Origin: Mesorhizobium loti
GTDB taxonomy: Bacteria > Pseudomonadota > Alphaproteobacteria > Rhizobiales > Rhizobiaceae
DNA: 64,000 bases
Assembly (NCBI GenBank): GCA_014189435.1
Contig: CP050293.1
Span: 7,151,001-7,215,000 of the forward strand
Direction: 5' to 3'
The notes under the pieces are model-generated. The model did not search any database. It was given only the letters and a program-made list of their open reading frames with translations, and had not been told where the DNA came from. A program made the translations under genes and the position numbers. Below, in pieces: positions 31,048 through 38,894 of the stretch; the stretch's first letter is position 1; every line of letters starts with the position of its first letter.

Positions 31048-32289
31048 ATGTCCACGACGATTTCGCCGCTTGCGCCGAAGAAATACCCCAAGATGCCACA
31101 AATCGAGGGGGTGCGCATCGCCACCGCCGAGGCGGGGATAAAGTACAAGAACCGCACCGACCTTTTGACCATGGTCTTCGATGAAGGCACCGCGGTCGCC
31201 GGCGTGTTCACGAAATCGAAATGCCCCTCGGCGCCGGTCGATTTCTGCCGGCAGAATCTCGGGGCCGGCAAGGCGCGGGTGCTGGTCGTCAATTCCGGCA
31301 ACGCCAACGCCTTCACCGGCAAGAAAGGCCGCGAGTCGACCGCACTGACCGGCGAGGCGGCGGCGAAGGCCGCCGGCTGCAAGGCGTCTGAGGTTTTCCT
31401 GGCCTCGACCGGCGTTATCGGCGAGCCGCTCGACACCAGCAAATTCAGCCATCTGCTCGCAGGGCTGGTCAGCAATGGCAAGCCTGAGCTGTGGACCGAA
31501 GCGGCAAAGGCGATCATGACCACGGATACCTATCCGAAAGTGGCGACGGCGACCGTCAAGCTCGGCGACACCGATGTCACCATCAACGGTATCTCCAAGG
31601 GCGCCGGCATGATCGCGCCCGACATGGCAACGATGCTGTCCTTCATCGCCACCGACGCGCCGATCGCCGCCCCTGTCCTGCAGGACCTGTTGTCGCGCGG
31701 CACGGCCAAGACCTTCAACGCGGTCACCGTCGACAGCGACACCTCGACCAGCGACACGCTGCTGATCTTCGCCACCGGCAAAGCCGCCAAGCGCGGCGCG
31801 CCTGAGATAACCGACGCCAAGGATGCTCGTCTCGGCGCATTCCGCAGGGCACTCGGCAAGGTGTTGAAATCGCTGGCGCTGCAAGTGGTGCGCGACGGCG
31901 AGGGCGCCCGCAAGCAGGTCGAAGTCACCGTCACCGGCGCCAAATCGGCGCGCTCGGCCAAGCGTATCGCGCTGTCGATCGCCAATTCGCCGCTGGTCAA
32001 GACAGCGGTCGCCGGCGAGGATGCCAATTGGGGCCGCGTCGTCATGGCTGTCGGCAAAGCCGGCGAGCCCGCCGATCGCGACCGACTGTCGATCTGGTTC
32101 GGCGACAACAGGCTGGCGCATGAAGGCGAGCGCGACCCCTCATATTCCGAGCAGGCGACGTCGGCCTACATGAAGCGCGACGACATCCGCATCCGCGCCG
32201 ATATCGGCATCGGCCGCGGCAAGGCGACGGTGTGGACCTGCGACCTCACCAAGGAATATGTCGCCATCAATGGCGATTATCGGAGCTGA
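31048..32289 (+). CDS. argJ: Glutamate N-acetyltransferase / amino-acid acetyltransferase
   Basis: A 413-residue ArgJ that transfers acetyl from N-acetylornithine to glutamate in arginine synthesis. The autocatalytic cleavage site is intact: [14 protein letters not shown], with the Thr that becomes the new N-terminal nucleophile. The chosen start, [11 protein letters not shown], is nine codons after an alternative in-frame Met. Its stop overlaps the next ATG (TGATG), coupling it to a GNAT gene. MutT follows after that, a compact three-gene unit. Confidence 0.96.
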   Translation: MSTTISPLAPKKYPKMPQIEGVRIATAEAGIKYKNRTDLLTMVFDEGTAVAGVFTKSKCPSAPVDFCRQNLGAGKARVLVVNSGNANAFTGKKGRESTALTGEAAAKAAGCKASEVFLASTGVIGEPLDTSKFSHLLAGLVSNGKPELWTEAAKAIMTTDTYPKVATATVKLGDTDVTINGISKGAGMIAPDMATMLSFIATDAPIAAPVLQDLLSRGTAKTFNAVTVDSDTSTSDTLLIFATGKAAKRGAPEITDAKDARLGAFRRALGKVLKSLALQVVRDGEGARKQVEVTVTGAKSARSAKRIALSIANSPLVKTAVAGEDANWGRVVMAVGKAGEPADRDRLSIWFGDNRLAHEGERDPSYSEQATSAYMKRDDIRIRADIGIGRGKATVWTCDLTKEYVAINGDYRS

Positions 32290-33071
32290 TGGTTTTGGGC
32301 TCCAGGCACCCGGCAAGCATGCTCGCGATCGTGCGCCGCTACGAGGCGGCCGGCTTTCGTGCCTGGCCGGCAGCCGCCGTCCACTATGACGGCACCTGGG
32401 TGGTACGACTGACCGCCGGCCATCCGGCCAAGCGGCTGAACTCGGTTAACCCCCTCGATCCAGGCGACACCCAGCACATTGCCGACCGTATCGGCCGGGC
32501 CAGCCGCCGTTTCGATGCCTATGGCCGGCCGCTGACGTTCCGCATGTCGCCGCTGTCGGGCCCGGATCTCGCCAGCCATCTCGACCGCGAGGGCTGGAGC
32601 CGGTTCGACGAGTCGCTGGTCATGCGGCTGCCGCTGGCCGACGCGCAACTCGACGGTGCCATGGACCAGATTCCGCTCAAGGACATCAGCCGCTTCATCG
32701 GCGCGTCGCTCAAGGTCAGCGGTTCGGATGTTTCGCTGCGGCCGGGCCTGTCGGAGATCATCGGCGCCATCCAGCCCGAGGCCGGACTGTTCGCGCTCGA
32801 AGACGGAGCCGAAGCGCTGGCGACGCTGATCTGCGTGCACGACGGCGATCTTGCCGGCCTGTTCGAGGTCGCCACCGACAAGGCGGCGCGCAACAAGGGC
32901 CATGGCCGCAACCTGATCCTGTCGGCGCTGAAATGGGCGCGGCTGCGTGGCGCGCGGGAGGCCTGGCTGCAGGTCGAGGCCGGCAATGTGCCGGCGCTGG
33001 CGCTCTACCATTCGCTCGGCTTTGACGAAGTCTATCGCTACCACTACCGCCGGCCGCCCGGTCATGAATGA
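32289..33071 (+). CDS. GNAT family N-acetyltransferase
   Basis: A 260-residue acetyltransferase. The acetyl-CoA-binding motif is in the C-terminal third (about 205-250), with RNKGHGRNLILSALKWARLR, then GNVPALALYHSLGF, the A and B motifs of GNAT. The N-terminal half is less conserved. The substrate is unknown; translational coupling to argJ (TGATG) suggests a metabolite of amino-acid metabolism, but this is inference. Confidence 0.85.
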   Translation: MVLGSRHPASMLAIVRRYEAAGFRAWPAAAVHYDGTWVVRLTAGHPAKRLNSVNPLDPGDTQHIADRIGRASRRFDAYGRPLTFRMSPLSGPDLASHLDREGWSRFDESLVMRLPLADAQLDGAMDQIPLKDISRFIGASLKVSGSDVSLRPGLSEIIGAIQPEAGLFALEDGAEALATLICVHDGDLAGLFEVATDKAARNKGHGRNLILSALKWARLRGAREAWLQVEAGNVPALALYHSLGFDEVYRYHYRRPPGHE

Positions 33072-33097
33072 AGTGATGGCATGAATGATGTGATGGC

Positions 33098-33520
33098 ATG
33101 AGTGACGGGACGACCGCCGGCAAGCGCCTGCTCCTGGTCGCCGCCTGCGCGCTGGTCGATGCCGACGGCCGGGTGCTCTTGGCGCAGCGGCCGGAGGGCA
33201 AGCAACTGGCCGGGCTGTGGGAATTTCCCGGCGGCAAGGTCGAACCCGGCGAGACGCCCGAACAATGCATCATTCGCGAGTTGCACGAGGAAATCGGCAT
33301 CGAAACCGACATTCCATGCCTGGCGCCGCTCACCTTCGCCAGTCATTCCTACGACGATTTCCACCTGCTGATGCCGCTGTTCATCTGCCGCCGTTTCCGC
33401 GGCATCGCCCAACCCAGGGAAGGCCAGGCGCTGAAATGGGTGCGGCCAAAGCAGATGCGCGACTATCCGATGCCGCCGGCCGACGCACCGCTGATCCCCT
33501 TCCTCATCGATCTTCTTTGA
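33098..33520 (+). CDS. mutT: MutT-type Nudix hydrolase (8-oxo-dGTPase)
   Basis: A 140-residue Nudix protein with a perfect Nudix box from Gly46 to Gly67 (G x5 E x7 REL x EE x G). The surrounding sequence AQRPEGKQLAGLWEFPGGKV is typical of MutT, which removes 8-oxo-dGTP from the nucleotide pool. It is the third gene after argJ and the GNAT gene, 26 bp from the latter. Confidence 0.92.
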   Translation: MSDGTTAGKRLLLVAACALVDADGRVLLAQRPEGKQLAGLWEFPGGKVEPGETPEQCIIRELHEEIGIETDIPCLAPLTFASHSYDDFHLLMPLFICRRFRGIAQPREGQALKWVRPKQMRDYPMPPADAPLIPFLIDLL

Positions 33521-33529
33521 GGGCTCTCG

Positions 33530-33550
33530 CCCGGCCGCTTCCTGGCCGGG
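33530..33550 (+). terminator. Possible terminator hairpin after mutT
   Basis: CCCGGCC (33530-33536) and GGCCGGG (33544-33550) form a 7-bp stem just after the mutT stop. There is no T-tract, so its function is uncertain. Confidence 0.3.
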
Positions 33551-33650
33551 GCGTTGTATCAGCCAGCGTTAATGGAAGATTTATCTCATCATGAAAAATT
33601 GAAGCATCGCCGTTCGCGGCCGCGCCGACGATTCGCTGGGGAGCGATAGC

Positions 33651-33968
33651 ATGAGCCTAGACAGGGATTGGGACTCGATCCGGCCCGAGCGCAGCTTTCG
33701 CGCCGCCGACGCAGGCATGGGCATATTGCGCATCACGCTGCTGTTCGGTTCGGCCGCGGTGGCGCTGGCGCTGATAGCAACCCCTTTTCTCGACAGCCAG
33801 ACACGATCGCTGTCGTCCCGCGATGATCTTGCCGGCGGGCTCGACATGACGGCCACCGGCTCGGTCAGCCATCGCGAAACCTACACGCTGCGCCGCAGCG
33901 TGCTGCAGCCGCAGCCCAGTTCGGTCTGCATCATCCGGTCCAATGGCAGAAGCAGCGGCGACTGCTGA
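33651..33968 (+). CDS. Small membrane-anchored hypothetical protein
   Basis: A 105-residue protein with one hydrophobic segment (about 24-46), a charged N-terminus that would be cytoplasmic, and a polar C-terminus ending in a Cys. The string DMTATGSVSHRETYTLRRSV resembles small rhizobial hypothetical proteins, but I do not know a function. The frame is kept because coding use is consistent and the start follows a GGAG-containing leader. It is unrelated in sequence to the pilin that follows. Confidence 0.6.
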   Translation: MSLDRDWDSIRPERSFRAADAGMGILRITLLFGSAAVALALIATPFLDSQTRSLSSRDDLAGGLDMTATGSVSHRETYTLRRSVLQPQPSSVCIIRSNGRSSGDC

Positions 33969-33994
33969 CATGGTTAAGAGTTTTCGGCAAGGCG

Positions 33995-34041
33995 GCGGTT
34001 TCACCGCCTGTTAAGCCTTTGCCGTTAACCTTTCTTAACGG
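33995..34041 (+). promoter_or_regulatory. Two palindromes upstream of the Flp pilin gene
   Basis: GGCGGT-TTC-ACCGCC (33995-34009) could be a termination hairpin for the gene before it. CCGTTAA (34022-34028) and TTAACGG (34035-34041), separated by 6 nt, form a perfect 7-bp inverted repeat 37 bp before the pilin start and may be a regulator site. No regulator is identified. Confidence 0.35.
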
Positions 34042-34077
34042 ATCGGCGGTAATCTCCTGGCGAGAGGGGTCGAGGTC

Positions 34078-34263
34078 ATGAAAGCACTGCTGCTGGGTTT
34101 TCTGAAGGACGAGACCGGCGCGACAGCCATCGAATATGGACTGATCGCGACCTTGGTGGCGCTGGGGATCATCACCGGAGTTGGTCAGTTTGCCGACTCG
34201 CTCACTTGGCTGTTCAGCGACAACAACAGCAAGCTTGCGAACGCTTTCGCACCCACACCCTGA
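34078..34263 (+). CDS. flp: Flp family type IVb pilin
   Basis: A 61-residue prepilin. The leader ends at Gly-Ala in DETGATAIEYGLIATLVALG, the Flp processing site with the conserved Glu at mature position 5 followed by Tyr. One hydrophobic helix polymerises in the pilus. It is usually part of a tad/cpa assembly locus, but no assembly or prepilin peptidase gene is nearby, so it must be served from elsewhere. A GAGAGGGG-type Shine-Dalgarno precedes it. Confidence 0.92.
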   Translation: MKALLLGFLKDETGATAIEYGLIATLVALGIITGVGQFADSLTWLFSDNNSKLANAFAPTP

Positions 34264-34291
34264 TCCAACCTTTCCGCGCTTGCGGGCAGGA

Positions 34292-35155
34292 TCAACGCCC
34301 GTCGGGCGCCTCCAGGATTGCCTTCAGCGAGACCTTGGCCGAACCCGGTTTCAGCGGCTTTTGCTGCGATGCGTCGGGCGCCCAGCCGGACATCCAGACG
34401 ATCGAGAAACTTGCCCGCACGCGGCCGTCGGGGTCCGAAAACCGCTCGGCGTAGATTTCCGCCGCGCGGGCAAACAGCGTGCGCGAGCCCGGCCGCCGGC
34501 TGCGATCGGTGAGCGCACTGGTCTCGCCCATGGCCCGCAGATCCGCCATCAGGTTGAACAGGCTGGCATAGCGCACCGTCACCGTCTCCACGTCGGCAAC
34601 CGGCAGAGCGAGACCGGCGCGCTGCAGAAGCGCACCGGCGTCGCGCACGTCGGTGAACGGGATGACGCGTGGGCTGGCGCCGCCGTAGAGCTCGGTCTCG
34701 GCCGCAAGCAGGCTTTCGCGTAGCTCGAAAAGCGTGCCGGCGCCAGCAAAGGCGCCGAGGAAAAGCCCGTCCGGCCGCAACGCGCGGCGGATCTGGATCA
34801 GCATGCCGGGAATGTCGTTCATCGCCTGCAGCGACAGAAGCGAGACCACCAGATCGAGGCTCTCAGGCTCGAACGGCACGGTTTCCAGCGGTGCGATCAA
34901 GCCGGCGCCGCCGCCTGTCAGGAAAGCCGTGTCCGCCTCGACGCGGACAATATCGGCGACCTTGTCGCTCTCGGCGAGCATTTCGGCTGCCGCCGGCGTC
35001 TGGCAAAACAGCACCGCCGCCTTCCCGAACCGACGCTCGACAGCACCCAGCCGGTCGGCAAGGTCCTCGGCCGTACGGCGCATGAGGAAGTCCGCGCCGT
35101 CAACCGGATGGGCAAGCGCGCGCCGCTTGTGCGCCAGCCACAGGGAGGTATCCAT
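34292..35155 (-). CDS. SAM-dependent methyltransferase-fold protein, NDUFAF5-like
   Basis: A 287-residue class I methyltransferase fold. FEPESLDLVVSLLSLQAMND, then LIQIRRALRPDGLFLGAFAG, is the region around motifs II and III shared with BioC and with mitochondrial NDUFAF5, a complex I assembly factor. The glycine-rich SAM motif I is not obvious, as in NDUFAF5. I chose MDTSLWLAHKRRAL, and the frame upstream was rejected. It is divergent from comF. Confidence 0.75.
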   Translation of the reverse strand: MDTSLWLAHKRRALAHPVDGADFLMRRTAEDLADRLGAVERRFGKAAVLFCQTPAAAEMLAESDKVADIVRVEADTAFLTGGGAGLIAPLETVPFEPESLDLVVSLLSLQAMNDIPGMLIQIRRALRPDGLFLGAFAGAGTLFELRESLLAAETELYGGASPRVIPFTDVRDAGALLQRAGLALPVADVETVTVRYASLFNLMADLRAMGETSALTDRSRRPGSRTLFARAAEIYAERFSDPDGRVRASFSIVWMSGWAPDASQQKPLKPGSAKVSLKAILEAPDGR

Positions 35156-35243
35156 TATCGGCTGCAACGGGCAGATCCTTGTTTGTCCACGCCCTGATAT
35201 AGTTGGTATACCTGCGCGGAGAACCAACCACGTGGCCGATCCG

Positions 35244-36032
35244 ATGCCCAAGATCAACCCCATCGAGATCAGCAGCCTGGCCCGATCGGCGCTCGGCTGG
35301 CCGGCGCGCATCCTGTTTCCACCGGTTTGCGCCGGCTGCCGGCGGCATGTCTCGCAGCCCGGCGTGCTTTGTGGCGCCTGCTGGCCGAAGCTCAGGCTGC
35401 TGGAACGGCCATGGTGCCCGGTGATGGGCACGCCGTTTACCCATCACATGGGCGACGGCTTTCTGTCGGCCGAGGCAATCGCCGATCCGCCGCCTTTCGA
35501 GCGGGCGCGGGCGGCCGTCGCCTATTCCGGCGTCGCCCGCCAGATGGTGCAGGGGCTGAAATACCAGGATCGCACGGATCTCGCGCCATGGATGGCGCGC
35601 TGGATGGTGCGCGCGGGTGCCGATCTCATCGCCGAGGCGGAAGTGGTGGTGCCGGTGCCGCTGCACTGGCGGCGCTTCTTCAGGCGACGCTTCAACCAGT
35701 CGGCGGAACTGGCAAGGGCGGTCTCGGCGCTCAGCGAATTGCCCTTCGCTCCCTCGGCGGTGCGGCGTGTGAAACTCACCCGCCAGCAGGTCGGGCTGGA
35801 GCGCGGGGAACGCGAGGAGAATGTGCGGGCCGCCTTCCGAGTGCCCGCCGAGGCGGAAATCGAGATTGCCGGCCGCAGGGTGCTTTTGATCGACGATGTC
35901 TACACGACCGGCGCCACCGTGCGTTCCGCCACCAAGGCGCTGAAAAGAGGAGGAGCGGCCGCCGTCGACGTGCTGACCTTTGCCCGTGTGTTGCCGGGGG
36001 ACTTCCGGGCCGACGAGTCCGCGACTATATAA
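35244..36032 (+). CDS. comF: ComF family phosphoribosyltransferase-like protein
   Basis: A 262-residue protein. The N-terminal zinc module has C29, C32, C43, C46 and C58. A phosphoribosyltransferase-like domain ends with the PRPP motif VLLIDDVYTTGATV. Homologues assist DNA uptake in competent bacteria, but most proteobacterial members are uncharacterised. A GTG four codons upstream (35232) has a purine-rich GGAGA before it and is a strong alternative start. grxC follows by 28 bp. Confidence 0.85.
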   Translation: MPKINPIEISSLARSALGWPARILFPPVCAGCRRHVSQPGVLCGACWPKLRLLERPWCPVMGTPFTHHMGDGFLSAEAIADPPPFERARAAVAYSGVARQMVQGLKYQDRTDLAPWMARWMVRAGADLIAEAEVVVPVPLHWRRFFRRRFNQSAELARAVSALSELPFAPSAVRRVKLTRQQVGLERGEREENVRAAFRVPAEAEIEIAGRRVLLIDDVYTTGATVRSATKALKRGGAAAVDVLTFARVLPGDFRADESATI

Positions 36033-36060
36033 GTCGGCAACGAACAGCGGAAATTTCGTC

Positions 36061-36330
36061 ATGACCGATGTCACAATCTACACCCGCATGATGTGCGGCT
36101 ATTGCACGGCAGCCAAGCGGCTGCTCGAACGCAAGGGCGTCGCCTTTACCGAGCACGATGCCTCCTTCTCGCCGGAATTGCGCCAGGAGATGATCTCCCG
36201 CGCCCACGGCCGCTCGACCTTTCCGCAGATTTTCATCGGCGATACGCATGTCGGCGGCTGTGACGAACTCCACGACCTGGAGGCCGAAGGCCGGCTGGAC
36301 AAACTGCTCGCCAACGGCGCGACGATTTAA
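36061..36330 (+). CDS. grxC: Glutaredoxin 3
   Basis: An 89-residue dithiol glutaredoxin. The redox motif is C12-G-Y-C15 rather than the usual CPYC. The cis-Pro block (STFPQIFIG) and the glutathione-binding GGCDEL motif are intact. It reduces disulfides and glutathione mixed disulfides in the cytoplasm. It is followed at 5 bp by the amidase gene, an arrangement common in rhizobia. Confidence 0.93.
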   Translation: MTDVTIYTRMMCGYCTAAKRLLERKGVAFTEHDASFSPELRQEMISRAHGRSTFPQIFIGDTHVGGCDELHDLEAEGRLDKLLANGATI

Positions 36331-36335
36331 GGATT

Positions 36336-37208
36336 ATGACGATGGGTGTTTTCAAGGCGGCTGCGATCCAGATGCGTTCAGGCGAGAGCCCCGAGCGCAA
36401 CGCGGTCGATCTCGAACGGCTGGTGCGTGAAGCCGCAAGCCAGGGCGCGACCTACATCCAGACGCCGGAAATGACCGGCGCGCTGATCCGCGACAAGGAA
36501 GCGCGCGCCGCCTCCTTCACCTCCGAGGACAAGGACATCATCGTCTCGACCGCGCGCAAGCTGGCCAAGGAACTCGGCGTTTTCCTGCATATCGGCTCGA
36601 CCGCCATCCTGCGCGCCGACGGCAAGCTCGCCAACCGGGCGCTGCTGTTCGGCCCGGACGGCGCCACGCTCGCCACCTACGACAAGATCCACATGTTCGA
36701 CGTCGATCTCGACAATGGCGAGAGCTGGCGTGAATCCGCCGCCTATGAACCGGGCACCGAGGCCGTCGTCACCGACCTCGAGGGCGCAAAGCTCGGCTTT
36801 GCCGTTTGCTACGATCTGCGCTTTCCGCAACTCTTCCGCGCCGAGGCACTGGCCGGCGCGGATCTGCTTTCGGTGCCGGCGGCCTTCACCCGCCAGACGG
36901 GCGAGGCGCACTGGCACGTGTTGCTCAGGGCCCGCGCCATCGAGAACGGCGCCTACGTCGTCGCCGCCGCGCAAGGCGGCTTGCATGAAGATGGCCGCGA
37001 AACATACGGTCATTCGCTGATCGTCGATCCGTGGGGCCGTATCATTGCGGAAGCCGGGCATGACGAGCCGGCGGTGATCGTCGCCGAGATCGACCCGGCG
37101 CAGTCGCTTGCCGCGCGCAAGAAGATCCCCAACCTCAAAAATGCGCGGGATTTTGCCGTCAATGCCGGCTTGGGCGAGGCGCCGCGTCTCAGGGGTGCAG
37201 CCTCTTGA
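36336..37208 (+). CDS. Carbon-nitrogen hydrolase (Nit1-type deaminated-glutathione amidase)
   Basis: A 290-residue nitrilase-superfamily amidase with the catalytic triad E45, K117 and C158 (in TPEM, YDKIHMFD and CYDLRFP). Nit1-type members hydrolyse deaminated glutathione, which would fit the grxC neighbour. ATG at 36336 was used; an ATG at 36342 is also possible. Its TGA overlaps the next gene's TTG start. Confidence 0.88.
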   Translation: MTMGVFKAAAIQMRSGESPERNAVDLERLVREAASQGATYIQTPEMTGALIRDKEARAASFTSEDKDIIVSTARKLAKELGVFLHIGSTAILRADGKLANRALLFGPDGATLATYDKIHMFDVDLDNGESWRESAAYEPGTEAVVTDLEGAKLGFAVCYDLRFPQLFRAEALAGADLLSVPAAFTRQTGEAHWHVLLRARAIENGAYVVAAAQGGLHEDGRETYGHSLIVDPWGRIIAEAGHDEPAVIVAEIDPAQSLAARKKIPNLKNARDFAVNAGLGEAPRLRGAAS

Positions 37209-37630
37209 TCCGCTTTGCCCTGATTTGCGAGCACGAGCACGAATTCGAAGGCTGGTTCCGCAGCAACGACGATTTCGACACCCAGAAGAAGCGCGGCTTT
37301 GTCGACTGTCCGAGCTGCGGCTCGCACAAGGTGCAGAAAGCGCTCATGGCACCGGCCGTCTCCACGGCGCGCAAGCAGGAAACGATAGCGCTGGCCATGG
37401 GCGAGGCGCAGAAGCAGGCTTTGGCGCAGCTGAAGGCGATGGCCGAGAAGGTGCGCGAGAATGCCGACTATGTCGGCGACAAGTTCGCCGAGGAAGCGCG
37501 CAAAATCCATTTCGGGGAAAGCGACGCGCGGGGCATCTATGGCGAGGCGACGCTGGAAGAAGCCAAGAGCCTGGCCGAGGACGGCGTCGAGTTCATGCCG
37601 ATCCCGGTGTTTCCGGACGACCGCAACTGA
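37205..37630 (+). CDS. DUF1178 family protein
   Basis: A 141-residue alphaproteobacterial protein of unknown function. The N-terminus IRFALICEHEHEFEGWF and a CPSC motif (near residues 35-38) define the DUF1178 family and suggest a zinc ribbon. It probably uses a TTG start that overlaps the stop of the amidase gene (TTGA). This is the usual grxC-nitrilase-DUF1178 rhizobial order. Confidence 0.85.
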   Translation: MIRFALICEHEHEFEGWFRSNDDFDTQKKRGFVDCPSCGSHKVQKALMAPAVSTARKQETIALAMGEAQKQALAQLKAMAEKVRENADYVGDKFAEEARKIHFGESDARGIYGEATLEEAKSLAEDGVEFMPIPVFPDDRN

Positions 37631-37644
37631 GTTCCGAGGGAGCT

Positions 37645-38307
37645 TTGCGCGACCCAGAAGCGATTGAGCCGCGAGGAAGCATAAGAGCCGTCGTTGGCCG
37701 ATTGGCCCGCTGGGGCGCCGTCAAGTTCAGCGGTACCCGAACGATCGACGGGTTGCTCATCATCAGCGACAAGGGCACTGACAAGATCGTCGAGGCGCTT
37801 CAGCTTATTCGTGATTTTGATCCAGTGCGCTACAGACGGCTGCTTGGTGACGTAAGACAGGTCTTCGTCACAACCCTTCCTGCTTCCGTCGCGCAGTGGG
37901 CGGATTCTTCGAAGGCGTGCGAATTGGACGAGCGTCATATCATCAGCGAAGAGACGACGCCGGAATTGGTCGCTTCGATTATCGTCCATGAGGCCACCCA
38001 CGCGCGGCTTATGCGATGCGGTATCGGCTACGAAGAGGCGTTGCGGGATCGCGTGGAGCAGGTCTGTCTGCGCCGAGAAATAGCCTTTGCTGCCAGATTG
38101 CCGACCGGAAAGGGCCGGAGCCAGCAAGCCGAAGCGACACTCGAGGCCATGCCGGACTTTTCCGACAGGGCGATGAGTGAACGCTATCTCAGCGGTTTGC
38201 GAGATGCTCTGCTCTACCTCAACATGCCGACCCGGCTTGTCGACCTCACCGTATCATACCGGCGCTGGAAACACCGGCGCCGGTTTTCGCGGCAGCCGAC
38301 GAACTGA
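37645..38307 (+). CDS. Unrecognised HExxH (zincin-like) protein
   Basis: A 220-residue protein. I chose a TTG start behind a GAGGGAG Shine-Dalgarno, 14 bp after DUF1178; no in-frame ATG is available without cutting into the likely N-terminal domain. The only motif is H115-E116-A-T-H119, a metalloprotease-like HExxH in the string VASIIVHEATHARL. Possible third ligands are E138 or E145. There is no signal peptide or clear transmembrane helix. It is probably co-transcribed with the grxC unit, but codon use looks less GC-rich than the neighbours, which could mean later acquisition. Function unknown. Confidence 0.6.
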   Translation: MRDPEAIEPRGSIRAVVGRLARWGAVKFSGTRTIDGLLIISDKGTDKIVEALQLIRDFDPVRYRRLLGDVRQVFVTTLPASVAQWADSSKACELDERHIISEETTPELVASIIVHEATHARLMRCGIGYEEALRDRVEQVCLRREIAFAARLPTGKGRSQQAEATLEAMPDFSDRAMSERYLSGLRDALLYLNMPTRLVDLTVSYRRWKHRRRFSRQPTN

Positions 38308-38312
38308 CCCGG

Positions 38313-38840
38313 CTAGCTCACGCTGCCGATCAGTTTCTCAAGCAGCCGAGAGAGCGTTTCCTGTTCCGCCGGTGTCAGGCCCGCAAGAACCTCATGCTCG
38401 TTGGCGACATGGGCGCTAACTGCGTCGTCGATCAAGGCCAGGCCCTTTTCGGTCAGCCTCACGACAATGCCGCGCCGATCGTTGGGGTGCGGCCCGCGCA
38501 GGATCAATCCGGATTTTTCGAGCCGGTCGAGCCGGTTGGTCATGGCGCCCGACGTCACCATCGTCGCTTCATAGAGCGCGGTCGGCGTTAGCGCGTAGGG
38601 TGATCCAGAGCGGCGCAGTGTCGCCAGCACATCGAACTCTCCCGACTGCAATCCATAGCGGCCAAACAACGGCGCCAGGCGCTCGCGAGCGATCAGCGAG
38701 GCGGCCTCGTTCAGCCGCCCGAGCACGGCCATCGGCGAGACATCCAGATCGGGCCGCTCCCGCTTCCATTGCTCGATCGCTCTTGCTGCCCTGTCCAACT
38801 GTCTCACCATCATATATCTTGACGTTAAGAATCTTTCCAT
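38313..38840 (-). CDS. MarR family regulator of a divergent exporter
   Basis: A 175-residue MarR protein. The winged helix spans about 55-125 and includes LQSGEFDVLATLRRSGSPYA, then TNRLDRLEKSGLI. It probably represses the divergent EamA gene and itself. The ATG at 38840 has a good GAGGT Shine-Dalgarno. Starts at 38813 or 38810 (MVRQLDRAARAI) match relatives better. Two near-palindromic sites at 38816-38832 and 38842-38856 overlap this start region. Confidence 0.88.
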   Translation of the reverse strand: MERFLTSRYMMVRQLDRAARAIEQWKRERPDLDVSPMAVLGRLNEAASLIARERLAPLFGRYGLQSGEFDVLATLRRSGSPYALTPTALYEATMVTSGAMTNRLDRLEKSGLILRGPHPNDRRGIVVRLTEKGLALIDDAVSAHVANEHEVLAGLTPAEQETLSRLLEKLIGSVS

Positions 38841-38856
38841 TATCTTACCTCAAGAT
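38816..38856. promoter_or_regulatory. Tandem candidate MarR operators
   Basis: Two near-palindromes, ATCTTGACGTTAAGAAT (38816-38832) and ATCTTACCTCAAGAT (38842-38856), lie with centres about 25 bp apart in the space between the divergent MarR and EamA genes. The shared ATCTT...AAGA half-sites fit a MarR dimer. Binding would cover the regulator's own start and the exporter's promoter. Confidence 0.5.
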
Positions 38857-38894
38857 GCAATGCCGGCCAAGGGCCGCGGCGACAGGGTTCGATC

